DNA of 64,000 nt from Cristatella mucedo (lineage: Eukaryota > Bryozoa > Phylactolaemata > Cristatellidae): contig WPIO01000009.1 of NCBI GenBank assembly GCA_009760855.2, positions 8,819,001 to 8,883,000 of the forward strand, read 5' to 3'. The notes under the pieces were generated by a model. That model had not been told where the DNA came from, searched no databases, and was given only the letters and a program-made list of their open reading frames with translations. Positions 23,780 through 34,749 of this stretch are shown here, piece by piece. The position numbers and the translations under genes were made by a program. The stretch's first letter is position 1. Every line of letters begins with the position of its first letter.

Positions 23780-24195
23780 TATACTTATTTAAGACGGACA
23801 CATTTTTCGGAAGTTTCGCAATATACAGGCTGCTGGTGTGTACAGATATTTTAATAATACATTTTACATAAACCAATGCATAACTCTTTACTTTATTCTT
23901 TAATATTCTAATCGAACTCTAATTTGGTTAGCTTCGCTCGAATAACGAATCAGATCTTTTAATACTCTTTGATGGAGAGACAGGAAAGCGACATATGTTT
24001 CCAGTTTGAAGCATAGAAAAATTTTATCCAAGTTGAGCCGACCGAGGACTTTTACCTTACTATGTCGTTAGAAAAAAAATACACGAACAGCCACGATGGA
24101 ATAGATGCTATTACAATAACAACCCGAAACGATCGACCATTTCGACTTTGACCACACTTGAGGCCGAAATACTTGAGCTTGATGTGAATTGTTAA
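23780..24195. other. AT-rich, no recognisable gene
   Basis: Nothing recognisable on either strand. Confidence 0.4.
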
Positions 24196-24199
24196 TTTT

Positions 24200-25590
24200 T
24201 TTATAACAACAATAATTATAGCACACTTTGTAAACCCCCGTCGGAGAACTCAATCTCTATCTAGGCGCTTTACATTTGCTGCTAAGGAAACACGATCGAA
24301 TGGCTTGTAATAACGTGCTCAATAAACAAGAATAGCATGGTTAGGGTTAACATGCACAGGGTCAGCGTGTAAGTGTTGTTAGTGGCAGCATACACAGTGT
24401 CAGCACGTATTTATAAGCACACAAAGGATGAATCACAGGGACCCACTAAATGCTGTGCTAAATAGGTGCGTTTTTAATTTCTTTTTAAATATTGTTAAGT
24501 CTGGGGACGTCATTACGCAAGTCTGGAGTAAGTTCCAGGCTTCGGGAGCATACGATCTATATCCAAGGTCTACGAAGGATTTGAGGTTTGTACAAGGTAT
24601 AGGTAAACAGTTAAATTCCGAAAAATGGGTGAAACGATCCTTAGCTAGGTCGGGGCAGTAGACCTGATAGGTTGGCTGGAGCCAAAAATGAAGAGACCTA
24701 AAAGTGAGGTATATAAAACCCTGATGTCAATGCGTTGCTTGACTGGTAGCCAGTGCAGATCGGTGAGAAGTGGTGTGATGTGGCAACTGCGACGCTCACG
24801 ACAGACAAGCCTAGCTGCAGAGTTTTGCACCAGCTGTAATCGCCCGATTTTGCGCGCCGAAGACCAGCAAGCAGTGAGTTACAGAAGTCAAGACAAGATG
24901 TCACAAATACATAGACCAACTTAGATGTGATATCCCCTTCTAAACAAGCCCGAACTTTAGCAATGTTATGTAGCTGAAAGTAGGCAGATTTGACTGTGGA
25001 GCTGATGTGGTCGTCTAATGAAAAGTCACGTTAGAACACGAATCCTAGAATTCGTGTAGATTCAACAAGAGATATGCTGGCAGTGCCGATTTTGATCATT
25101 AGCCTTTCTAATTTCTTAATCACACTTGGTTCGCCCATAACTAGTAAGTTGGTTTTACCATCATTCAATTTAGGAAAGTTTGCTGCCATCCATTTGTGGA
25201 TGTCATCCATTTGCGGACGTCATCATATAAACTCGTGTAAATGCACCAACAGAGTTGAGAGAGTTCGACGTGCTCGAGGGCTAGGAGGGATCAAAGCAAA
25301 GGTACAACTGAGTGTCATCCGCATAGAAGTGAAAACCTAGATTGTGCCTGGCAATCACATCGGCAAGAGGGAGAGTATAAACAATGAAAAGAATCGGACC
25401 AAGCACGTAGCCCTGAGGTACTCCATTTTTCAGAGGTACCGCTAGTGATCTTTGTCCATTCACGTCAATACTCTGAAATATCCCCCTGAGATTTGACCTA
25501 AACCATTGCAGAGCAGTGCCAGTGATGCCCCAGGCGAAACGAGAGGCGCTCTAGAAGGATTCGGTAATAGATGGTAGCAATAGAAGGCGT
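24200..25590 (-). mobile_element. LINE-A copy from RT block A to tail
   Basis: On the minus strand, from high to low coordinates: 'LLERLSFRLG' (about 25540), 'VPLKNGVPQGYVLGPILF' (about 25400), 'FYADDTQLYLCFDPS' (about 25300). The thumb and C-terminal segments ('LDFCNSLLAGL', 'HITPLLTDLHWLPVKQRIDI') are followed by the 3' UTR and hairpin near 24230-24280. An 18-base local duplication lies at 25185-25222. Frames are broken. Confidence 0.85.
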
Positions 25591-25869
25591 GTGACTAGTG
25601 GCGCCCCTCCACTTGTCAAATTTGCTGCAAAATTCTGCCCCAGCACAGAAGAAATGCCAAAAACACACGCTATCAGGCATGTTGAATCGAGAAAGTTTCA
25701 TTTGCTGTAGTACAGGTACAAGGTAGCTATCACAGGTTTAACTTAATGGAATTTTGTCTAGCCTTGAAAGTGGCAAACCGGTCTATTAGTTTGAAAGTCA
25801 ATATTTCCAGTGTCATTCTCAACAAGGCCAAATCAGAGAACCAATCTTGCGTCATTGATGTTCTCAGAT

Positions 25870-26065
25870 TTGACAGGATTATTTACAACATTTGGTGGGT
25901 CTTTGTGATTCATTCTTCGCAAAAAATATACCTGCTTACACTATGCCTGCAGCTTTCGGATGTTACCACCAACCATTTGGTAATGCTTTCTAAGCAGCAT
26001 CAGTAAAGTGCCTAGAAAAATATTCAGTGCTCTGAGGGGGCTAGACAAATGCATTATTATTCTTA
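25870..26065 (+). mobile_element. LINE 3' UTR and tail
   Basis: 'gggtctttgtgattcattctt' followed by the terminal hairpin ('aaagtgcctagaaaaatattc' to 'gagggggctagac') and an ATT-rich end. A LINE-A relative. Confidence 0.75.
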
Positions 26066-26226
26066 TTGTCATCGATTATTATTCAGCTTCTAAATGAACG
26101 TTCACAGCTGGTTACTGATACAGCTACGGTGAGAAGAACTTGCAAAGCAACTCTCTAATTAGGAAACACACCTTCTCCATTTCTGACAATAAAGGACATG
26201 AGTTCCAGCGGTGTCTTTAGAAATAA

Positions 26227-26395
26227 TAGTTTAACAGCAGCCTCTTTTGTATAGCGACAGAAGTACTCTAAAGGCTATCACTGCCGTTTGCAGTGGCAAC
26301 ACAGGATCGCCCACCGCAGGATTCGAACCTACGACCTCGTGACGAAGGTCGTGATAGCCAACGCTTTACCTAGAGTGCCATCGCGGCTCACCGAT
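26227..26395 (-). mobile_element. SINE-1 copy
   Basis: Nearly complete. Reversed tail 'cagcctcttttgtatagcgac', B box near 26320, head end 'ttacctagagtgccatcgcgg'. Confidence 0.88.
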
Positions 26396-26559
26396 TCTTT
26401 AGTGCTGAGTCGTAACGTGTGGCAAGAAGCATTTTATAGTCACATATTTCGTTGTATATATTGCTGACGGAGTTCGGTCTGGTCAAGTGTCGTCAGAAGC
26501 TTCTTAACTTCCAACAAGAAACCAAATTTGGCATCAAGATACGTGAGCCCGGAAAACCT

Positions 26560-26635
26560 AGTTGTAATTCCTTGTTGGAGATTCCTTGTTGGTTGTTGAA
26601 GATTCCTTGTTAGAGATTCCTTGTTGGTTGTCTAT
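26560..26635 (+). repeat. Short imperfect tandem repeat
   Basis: 'gattccttgttgg' occurs as four imperfect copies arranged as two larger units ending 'ttggttgt'. Confidence 0.7.
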
Positions 26636-27057
26636 GCTGTCCTTCGTTATTCTTGAAATCCCTCCCTCCGCCGTGAGATCAACATCTTGAGAGAGTTCTC
26701 TAGGCAGCTGCGTCTTTCGGCGGATTAGAGCCGATTAGGAAGTGCATTGTCAAAACGCATCGCGCGTAACCGCGCTAGTACTTGCAGACGCGCGGCGACA
26801 CGTGCGGATAGAGCTGCCGCCTCGAAGTACACCGCCTAAAGAGCCTAAAGGTGCATCAACGGGACACTCAGGTCACCCAACCGTAGCGGCGGCTATAAAG
26901 AGTGCCCATATGCCAAGTGCTCAGAGTAGAACATTGATTTTGACTGCCGCAGGCTGTGTGCTACATGTTAAAGCACCAGCTGTAGCGTACAAATTAAATC
27001 GCTCGATCCAACAAAGCATGACTGGCTCGACTGAATGGCCTGAGCACAACGGTTGTA

Positions 27058-27175
27058 GGACACTTTCCTCCCCCGGACGTTTTCCCGCCGGACATTTCCT
27101 CCCCCCCCCCCCTTGACCCTAGGACATTTCCCCCCCGACATTTCCCCCCTATGTTGATGAATATATAACTAAGGA

Positions 27176-27219
<44 letters not shown>

Positions 27220-27810
27220 TATATATAGATCTACATGATTAAATTAAGTTCATGCTCTATTAAAATAAAATCAGCTCAGTATGATTAGAGAAATGGATGG
27301 ATTGAAAGGATGGCTTCTAATGGACCGAGCGGTTGCGGCGGTGGTTGCGGTGGTGGTTGTGGCGGCTTCGGCAGAGGTGAGCTATACAGTTTGGTCGTGT
27401 GGAAGTTTGGTCCCGCTCTACGCTGCCAGGCACGTGTTCGTACCCGTCAAAGCGGGCGCGCGCTGCGGCGTGCCGCGCGCTCCTGCAAATGAGCTCGAAG
27501 CCTCAGAGGTCTACTGAGTATAACTCGACCTCAAAAGATCTAGTTATGCCCTAATACGCACTAATTAAAGCGCGGAATATGAGCAAGGGTGGATATAGGC
27601 GGCGGAGGCGCAGCCCTCCCTAAACCCTAAACACTAAACCCTCAAACCCTAAACTATAATCCCTAGACGCCAAAGCCTGAACCCTAGAAACCCTAAATCC
27701 TAAATCCTAAGCTAAACCAAACTAAACTAAACTAAACCCTAAACCATATACCGGGAGAAATGTCCTACCCCAGGGGGGAAATGTCCGAAGGGAAACGTCG
27801 GGGGGGGATG
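27058..27810. mobile_element. C-rich inverted-repeat element, unclassified
   Basis: The left end (27058-27150) has C-rich runs with three copies of 'gacatttcc' and one 'gacgttttccc'. The right end (27751-27810) carries the reverse complement in mirrored order ('gaaatgtcc', 'gaaatgtcc', 'gggaaacgtcgggg'). The interior of about 600 bases has a TA tract (27178-27203), a GC-rich stretch (27310-27500) and CCCTAAA-like repeats (27600-27750). No transposase is encoded. A non-autonomous DNA transposon or foldback element is the likeliest reading. Confidence 0.6.
27600..27750 (-). repeat. Degenerate CCCTAAA repeat
   Basis: Loose tandem copies of CCCTAAA (TTTAGGG on the minus strand) inside the inverted-repeat element. 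Confidence 0.75.
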
Positions 27811-27835
27811 CCCGTACCCCGGCACAACAGACCAA

Positions 27836-28490
27836 TGACATTGCAAAAAGTCCTCGCAATAGATGAGCACATTTTCTCTGCTGCCAGGGCCACCCACTTT
27901 CAGATTAAGAGCATTGCCAAAATATGGGCCTGCTTAGAAGAGACTGCGATGGCCAAACTAGTTAATTTGTTCGTGACATCGCGACTAAATTACTGCAATT
28001 ATCTTTATTCAGGACTTCCGGCCTGCTCCATCAATCGCTTGCAACCGGTGCCAAACTTTGCCGCTCGCCTGGTCTGTCGCCAATGTCTAAGCTGACACAT
28101 CGCTAAACTTCTGTAAGAGCCTCACTGGCTCCCCGTCAATCATTTATTCGATTAGAAAATCGTCAGTCAATCTTGCAGGTCACTTCAGTCGCTTGCATCA
28201 GCCTGCCCACATATATACGTATACGTACGACCATATATACGACCTTAGTGCTCCTCCTTCTCCAGTCAGATGTTTTAATAACCGGTGGCCATGAGCGTCT
28301 TCATACTTGCTTTTAGCATGCTGCCCGAATTGCGATCGTACCTCTTTTGCTTTTGCACGCTCGATACTGTGCATGTCACTAACCCTTTGATATTGATTCT
28401 CTGGCAGTAAGCTGTGAAGCGCCTGGATAGAGATTAATGCTTCTAGGTCATCATACAAAGTACGTTTTACTATTTTTAATAAATATGACA
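27836..28490 (+). mobile_element. LINE-C 3' part
   Basis: An open frame to 28095 reads 'FQIKSIAKIWACLEETAMAK', then 'FVTSRLNYCNYLYSGLPAC' and 'FAARLVCRQCLS', the LINE post-RT region. A broken C-terminus follows, with a tail hairpin remnant at 28410-28460 ('gaagcgcctggatagagatt'). Confidence 0.75.
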
Positions 28491-28499
28491 TATCGGGTT

Positions 28500-28960
28500 C
28501 CTATAGAATAAGTATAAAATTACCGCCAATAATATCTAGGAGTTTTGTAATCTGGCTGCCATGTCATTCCAGCGTTTCAATAGCTTCGTTGCTAAGACAA
28601 ATAACACCACTTGGACGTTTGGCCATTTGTGGGAGGGCTATCTATGGCTCATATATCTATGAGAACAAAAGCACTGCAGCATTTCGCTCATACGCTAGCA
28701 TACCTAAATCTCTCGAGATCCTCTGATATTAAATCTCGAGTGTTAATGTTATATGACAAGCCATCTTCCCGGGTCCCTCGATAAGTTGGCTGTCTATGGT
28801 AGAACGTGGCGAAAATCAAAGCAGCGGTCAATTACGTAAAGCAAGATCACGAGTTATGCTGATAAAAGGATCAAAACTATGTGTCATCACATGACAGAAT
28901 GATCACATGACGAATCGATTCAAATGGAGATTTCCAATTCTCCACTCAGAAAAAATCTTA
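28500..28960. other. No recognisable gene
   Basis: Anonymous, AT-leaning. Confidence 0.4.
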
Positions 28961-28961
28961 G

Positions 28962-29050
28962 CTGATCTAACAGCCTCTTTTGGACAGTGGCAGAAGAGCC
29001 TTATTGGCTACAATCACCGCCTGCAGTTGGGAAACACGAAATCTCAGTGA
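28962..29050 (-). mobile_element. SINE-1 tail fragment
   Basis: The reversed tail 'tagctgatctaacagcctc' to 'ccgcctgcagttggg' is present. The tRNA head is lost. Confidence 0.75.
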
Positions 29051-29059
29051 TCAGGAAAC

Positions 29060-29535
29060 TTCAGAAAGCGTAAGCAAGGCTATTTATTAGTCAGACATTA
29101 ATTAGTCAGTCATTATTTATTAGCCGAGTTGTCCTTGGCATGTTCGCATCGTGCCGTCTCCATTGTCATCTGGTCTTAAGCGTTAAAGAGTTGTCGCACA
29201 CGAGCTAATGTGAATGTGAACATTTTCACGTACACATTCCTCATTCTCAGGTGAGGACCTAATCTGCTACGGTGCATGCATCGAGCAATTTGAGGAAGAT
29301 CGTGCAAGCATATTGCTCAATAATAAGCATCAGGTAATTCGAGGGAGATCATGCATTTACTGCATCTGCTTTCTTTTCGCTCTGCCGAAAAAAATGATGG
29401 CTGATGCTTCGGTGCGACCGCCATCGTTCGCACCGAAGGGATTTACGTGTCCTCCTCCTCCTCCTCCTCCTCCTCCGCTACTAAAAGTTAGAAAGCTTCA
29501 TTTTAAAGTCGGCTTCTACAGCTAGCCATCACGCA
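29060..29535. other. No recognisable gene; short (CCT)n
   Basis: A CCT trinucleotide repeat lies at 29450-29477. No coding segment is supported. Confidence 0.45.
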
Positions 29536-29539
29536 TTCG

Positions 29540-29880
29540 ACCCTTATCTAAGATTGGGGACTCTACTACGGTGGCTTGGTAAAAATCGAACTAGCTCTCT
29601 AGATCTGTCAGACTGGCTGAACTCATGCAACTTCGTTTTAGCCGGTCTATCAAAAAAAGTAATTAAGCCTCAGCAGGCGGCGATGACTATCGCTTCTAGG
29701 TTTGTCAACAAGTCCAAGAGTTTTTTGAAAGCATGAAGCCATGTGTTTCCTTTGCTGGTGGGACTGCCAAGGCTCCCGGCTGACCAATGGATTAGCACAC
29801 ATTTCTTACTCTACCCCACAAAGCCCGGTCAAGGCGTAACACTCACCTAGTCTTTGTGGCTTTGCGGAGATATTGACATG
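29540..29880 (+). mobile_element. LINE-B fragment
   Basis: 'LNSCNFVLAGLSKKVIKPQQ' with 'MTIASRFVNKSK' corresponds to the post-RT part of LINE-B (compare 34085-34200). Strongly decayed after 29735. Confidence 0.7.
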
Positions 29881-29888
29881 ATGTAACA

Positions 29889-30045
29889 GCCCCGGTTTGG
29901 CCCACAGGTTAAGGTGCTCGCCCGTCTAAGGCCAGGGCAAACGTATTTGATGACGTGTGGGCTCGAGCCCGGTGGAATATGTGAAGCACCTGAATAGAGA
30001 TTAACTTATTTTAGGGCGATATATTTATTTTCGATGATAATATTT
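29889..30045 (+). mobile_element. SINE-2 copy
   Basis: Head 'ggtttggcccacaggttaag', B box 'gggctcgagccc' near 29960, and tail 'gaagcacctgaatagagatt' to 'agggcgatatat'. About 15 extra bases lie between the boxes. Confidence 0.83.
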
Positions 30046-30239
30046 TCTAGTTTTCTATATCTGCTCTGAAAACAGCGTTAGAATTGGTTAAGGCCCTTGA
30101 ATGTTGTTGGTGTCACTGTCTGGCCGAACGCTTGGCTCGCGATATTTCTTAGGCGCAGGAAAATTTCTGTGGCCTATTGACCATGATTAGGTCTGGTTAT
30201 AGGGAGCCTTGAGAGAGCACTGCTCTGCTAAACAAAGTC

Positions 30240-30910
30240 CGCTCTAAAACAGGTCAGATTTTTAGTGGCAAAAGAGCCTTAACGGCTAGCACCACCACTT
30301 GAAGTTCGAAATAAAGAATCGCCATTGCCGGACTCGAACCCGCGATCTGCTTTAAGTGACCAGCAGTACAAAATGTTAAGATTAAATACTCGCAATCGTA
30401 AATGCATGTTGATGGTCACTTCGGTGTTGTTAGAGTGTATTCAGAAGTTATTTATAGTCGACAGATTTGCCCAGTTGTAAAGATAATACATAGCAGAGTA
30501 AGGAGAGCACTTGAGGTAGTGAGTAGCATGTAAGTAGCAGCTCCGAACCGCTGAAAGGAATGAGCCATAGTCGGCAGCAGAAGAGTAGTTGTCGTTGCGT
30601 AAGAATTGTGGAAGCGAGCTCCACAGCCTAGGATCTGCAGAGCTAAGGCTTCTGTCGCCAACGGTCTTTAAGCGGAGGAATGGAATAGCTAACTTATTGT
30701 CCACACAGGACCTGAGGACGCGAAGAGGCTGAAACTGATGCAACAGTTCAGCTAGGTGTGGAGGTGCCAAGCCGTGGCGGGCCTTGTGGGTCAGCATAAG
30801 AACTTTGTTTTGTATCCGTTGCTCAACCGGCATCCATCCTAGCTCTTTTAGCAAAAAAAGACACGATCCTCTGGGACTAGCAACCGCCTTACCTCATGCG
30901 CCATCATCAT
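30240..30910 (-). mobile_element. SINE-1 copy split by LINE-B insertion
   Basis: 30250-30345 is the SINE-1 tail and B box. 30870-30910 ('gactagcaaccgccttacc' and 'atgcgccatc') is the missing head of a SINE-1. The LINE-B segment between them has the same strand. Confidence 0.65.
30420..30868 (-). mobile_element. LINE-B 3' coding fragment
   Basis: The minus-strand frame reads 'LLKELGWMPVEQRIQNKV', 'ARHGLAPPHLAELLHQF', then 'FLRLKTVGDRSLSSADPRLW'. It matches the copy at 34200-34540 codon by codon with few changes. Confidence 0.85.
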
Positions 30911-30911
30911 T

Positions 30912-31190
30912 GATCGCGATGAGCTGCTTGAACGATTGAGAACAACGCGATCGGTCTGGCAGACGAGGCACTGGCGTGGTTCAAATCGTACTCGTCTGAT
31001 CGTCTTCAATCCGCGTCGTGTGGGGGTCAGGTGTCACCCACGAGACGGGTCCCTCAAGGGTCCGTCATCGGACCCTTGCTGTTCTCCATTTATACCCCAA
31101 CCTCTGGGAAAAGTGACAGAGGTCCGTGGAATATGATTGTACCCAGGCCGGGTTCGGTCGGCTGGGACCCGGCGGCTATAATGAGGGTTA
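30912..31190 (+). mobile_element. LINE-B RT fragment
   Basis: Plus-strand pieces read 'IGLADEALAWFKSY', then 'VPQGSVIGPLLFSIYTP' (RT block B). Homologous to 1777-1930. Frame broken. Confidence 0.75.
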
Positions 31191-31194
31191 GTTT

Positions 31195-31490
31195 TAGTTG
31201 ATTGCACAGGCCGGTAGACCAGCAAGCAGTGAGTTACAGAAGTCGAGGCGGGATGTCGTAAGTGCATGGACCGACTTAGATGTTGTATCTCTGTCTTAGC
31301 AAGTCCGAATTTTAGCAATTGTATGTAGCTGAACGTAGGCAGACTTGACTGTGGAGCTGATGTGGTCGTCAAATGAAAGGTCACTTTAGAACATGACGTC
31401 GAGAGATTTCGTGCAGATTCAACAGGACATATGCTGGCAGAGCCGACCTCATCAAGATAAGCATTTATACGATGACAGCGAAATGATAAC
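31195..31490 (-). mobile_element. LINE-A fragment
   Basis: The minus strand carries the thumb and post-RT segment. 'SASICPVESARNL' and 'YIQLLKFGLAKTEIQ' type pieces lie in different frames. Confidence 0.75.
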
Positions 31491-31499
31491 AGGCACGCA

Positions 31500-32230
31500 C
31501 GATCGTACCTAATAAACATGTGCACAGCAGTCGGCGAAAATAAGGGCGACTTAATAAGCATGTTCATAACAATCGGCGATTTCAAGACGATGCTGATGGC
31601 TTGGCGAACGCTACTGGAAGCTGTAAGCATCTACATGTATATAGGTGTCGTTTCTTAAGCACTACGATGAAACACCAAAAGGATGAGCTTTACACAGGTC
31701 TTAGCTGTATTGGTTTTTGTATACAATGTTCGCAATAACCTGTATTTCGGAGGAGAATTCTGCAACAGACAAGAAACTCTATTAGTGCTTGGTATCGGGA
31801 GGCGATTAACATTTTACATCAAGTCTCGGGCCTCAAATATGGCCTAAGTTGAAATGGCTGATTGTCTTTGGATCGTTATTGTAAACACTTCTATTCAATC
31901 AAGCCTGATTACGTAGTCTTCTTGCAACATACTAAGGTACAAGTATTCGGTCGGCTTCACTTGGATGCCATTATTCCACACATCCACGCTCCCTGGAGAC
32001 AGATGTTGCTTCTTCGTCTCTCCACCCAAGAGTACTAAAAGAGCTGATTCGTTATTATATCTACGCAGATGCAACGCATCCTTTGTTTCGATTACGATGA
32101 CGTATGTTCTCTCTTTTAAATATGAGAAGGTTCTACTTTTACCCAATTACAGTTCGATAAACCTAATAAAGAATAAAAGGAGTAGTTATGCAGAGCTTTG
32201 TGTAAAGTACGGCATTTGCCACCTCTAACA
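31500..32230. other. No recognisable gene
   Basis: Anonymous. A minus-strand frame (31895-32146) and a plus-strand frame (31965-32228) overlap and have no recognised motif. Confidence 0.4.
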
Positions 32231-32235
32231 AAAAA

Positions 32236-32392
32236 GACTAGCTGATTCAGCAGCCTCTTTTGTATAGTGACAGAAGAGCCTTTCAGCAATCACCACCAAT
32301 AAAGGATCGCTCACCACAGGATTCGAACCCACGACCTCGGGGTCGAAATTGTGAAAAGCACCTTACCTAGTGAGCCATCATGGCTCACTGAC
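32236..32392 (-). mobile_element. SINE-1 copy
   Basis: Reversed tail 'tagctgattcagcagcctc', B box near 32320-32335, head end 'ttacctagtgagccatcatgg'. It has lost the 'ctgcaagcgg' part of the body. Confidence 0.87.
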
Positions 32393-32439
32393 CGTGTTAT
32401 GCTTGTCGACATTGAGCATGCTACCAGTGACCATTCGAT

Positions 32440-32442
32440 ACT

Positions 32443-32540
<98 letters not shown>

Positions 32541-32550
32541 GAGAGAGAGA
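32440..32550 (+). repeat. Alternating TA / TG / TA / TG / TA / GA microsatellite
   Basis: Two TA-TG blocks of similar length are repeated, followed by TA and GA. Confidence 0.97.
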
Positions 32551-32600
32551 GAGAAAGAGATTGAGTTCTCTGAGGGTGCTTTATAAAGTGTATTATTATT
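32551..32600 (+). mobile_element. LINE-A 3' tip
   Basis: 'gaaagagattgagttctctg' to 'gggtgctttataaagtg' followed by ATT repeats. Only the last 50 or so bases. Confidence 0.75.
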
Positions 32601-32659
32601 AGTAGTAGTATATTTTTATAGCGCTATAAAATGACGCTATAAAAATATACTACTAATAA
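32597..32659. repeat. Inverted repeat at LINE tail
   Basis: The left arm at 32597-32623 and the right arm at 32635-32659 are complementary except for one missing triplet, with an 11-base loop. Confidence 0.85.
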
Positions 32660-32689
32660 CACACTTATTATGCTATAATACATTTATAT

Positions 32690-33225
32690 ATTTATACACT
32701 TTTATATATAATACAATTATAAAGCACCCTCAGAGAAATCAATCTCCTTCTAGGCACTTTACATTTGCTGCAAAGGAAGCGCGATCGAATGGTGAGTGGT
32801 AGCGTGCTCAATGAACAACAAGAATAACATGACTAGGGGTGACATGCATATGGTGACAGCATGCAAATATGGTTAGTGGCAGCATGCACAGTGTCAGACG
32901 CATAAGCACTTAAAGGTCGAATCACCGCGACCCACTAAATTCTTTGATATGTAAGTGCGTTATTAGTTTCTTTTTAAAAGTGGTCAAGTCAGGGGACGTC
33001 GTGACGCAAGTCGGGAGTGAGTTCCAGGCTTTGGGAGCATGCGAAGTATAGGCACGGTCTTCGAAAGATTTGAGGTTTGTACGAGGTATAGGTAAACGAT
33101 TCGATTTCGAAAAGCGGGTGGTACGATGCTTAGCCTGGTGGGGGAGTAGATCTGATAGGTAGGCTGGAGCCAAAGAATGAAGAGACCTAAAAGGGAGTGA
33201 CACAGCCTTGAAGTCGATGCGTTAG
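32690..33225 (-). mobile_element. LINE-A 3' fragment
   Basis: The hairpin and tail are at 32715-32765. Coding segment 'PKAWNSLPTCVTTSPDLTTF' lies near 32980-33040 and 'LPFRSLHSLAPAYLSDLLPH' near 33140-33200. It is oriented tail-to-tail with the 32551 tip. Confidence 0.87.
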
Positions 33226-33259
33226 ATATATTATTACTATTACTATTATTGTTATTTGA

Positions 33260-33690
33260 ATTTGTGAGCACAAGAGCCGAGGTAACCGTACCGTAAACAA
33301 GGTCCCCAATCCCACAGAACCTTCACCATGTCAGCCGATTTATCGCCTTGAAAAACCCCCTGTATTTTCTGCCCCTTGTTTTCGGCCACATTTCGGAGTA
33401 AAAGCTCTCTTCCCGAAGAAGCTTAACACTCGAGTTTATGCATGTAAATATGGTGTGTACCCTCTGTCAAGTTATCTTAAGGGGATACCTTAGCGGGAAT
33501 ATTTAGCTAGGGTTGGCAGTTATGCTCACACTCCTATAGGATTTATCTCCTTCACAGCACCTTTATTGGCATATCTCTAATACCAATGCAAAGATCTGCA
33601 TGAAATTTGGCAGAAAAACAAGTACAACACAACCTATCTTTTGATGTAACCATAGATGTCATAACCTCTGGGACAAGTGATTAAGCTCCA
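33260..33690. other. No recognisable gene
   Basis: Anonymous. Confidence 0.4.
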
Positions 33691-34745
33691 CGGAATAAGG
33701 TATCACTTTTATGCTGATGATACTCAGTTGTATTTGTCATTCAAACCGGCGGAATCTGCTGCAGCAAATGAGAAACTGAATGCTAGCCTTGCCGACATTC
33801 GATCCTGGATGTCAGAAAGTTTCTAAACTACAATAAAACTGAATTGCTGCTCATATTACACCCTAAGCGTGTGGCTTGACGAGAAGGCTTTTCTCCTCTA
33901 AGCGGCGATGCTGTTGTATGTAAATCAACACGTGTTCGAATTTTGGGTGTCGTTGTTGACAACGGCCTACATTTTAAAAGCCTCATTAAGAAGACTGCGT
34001 CTACCACTAGTCATCAAGTCCGATCTCTGACTATGATAAGGAGCTGTCTTCCACGGTGGCTTGCAAAAATTTAATTAGCTCCTTAATGCTGTCTCGGCTT
34101 GATTATTGTAATTCACTTTTAGCTGGGCTACCAAAGAAAGCAACTAGGCCACTGCAGCTGGCTATGAATATGGCTGCAAGGCAAGTTTTTAAGTCCAAGA
34201 GGTTTGAGCACGTGTCTCCTTTGCTAAAAGAGCTAGGATGGATGCCGGTTGAGCAACGGATACAGAGCAAAGTTCTTACGCTGACCCACAAGGCCCGCCA
34301 CGGCTTGGCTCCTCCATACCTAGCTGAACTGCTTCACCAGTTTCAGCATCCCCGTGCCCTCCGGTCGTGTATGGACATTAAATTAGCTGTTCCATTCCTC
34401 CGCTTAAAGACCGTTGGCGACAGAAGCTTTAGCTCAGCAGGTCCTAGATTGTGGAGCTCGCTTCCACGATTCTTACGCAACAACTACTCTCCTGCTGCTG
34501 ACTATGGCTCATCCTTTTCAGCGGTTCTCAGCTGCTACTCACTATCTCAACTGATCTCCTGACTCTGCTATGCTTCACACTTTCTCTTTGTTGGGTGAGA
34601 TGAAGTCTGCTGGCTGCCGAATGCGTACTGAAAGTCGCTTAGGCTGTGAGTTCGCTATAAAACATTCCTGCTATAAAACACCCACATAGTCGTTGCGGCG
34701 ATACAGACGGAGATACATTACATCGCAGCTCACCAGCTAGACAGC
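33691..34745 (+). mobile_element. LINE-B copy, RT block C to 3' end
   Basis: 'YHFYADDTQLYLSFKPAESA' is followed by 'LADIRSWMS' and a stop. A continuous frame at 34056-34562 then reads 'SRLDYCNSLLAGLPKKATRP', 'LLKELGWMPVEQRIQSKV' and 'VGDRSFSSAGPRLWSSLP'. The 3' UTR ends near 34745 in 'gagatacattacatcgcagc'. This is the best view of the LINE-B C-terminus and tail; it has no LINE-A hairpin. Confidence 0.87.
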
Positions 34746-34749
34746 AGAT

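Noticed and set aside
27058-27150. NF-kB-like sites (ggacatttcc)
   Set aside because: They form a tandem unit in the ends of the inverted-repeat element; repeat structure explains them better.
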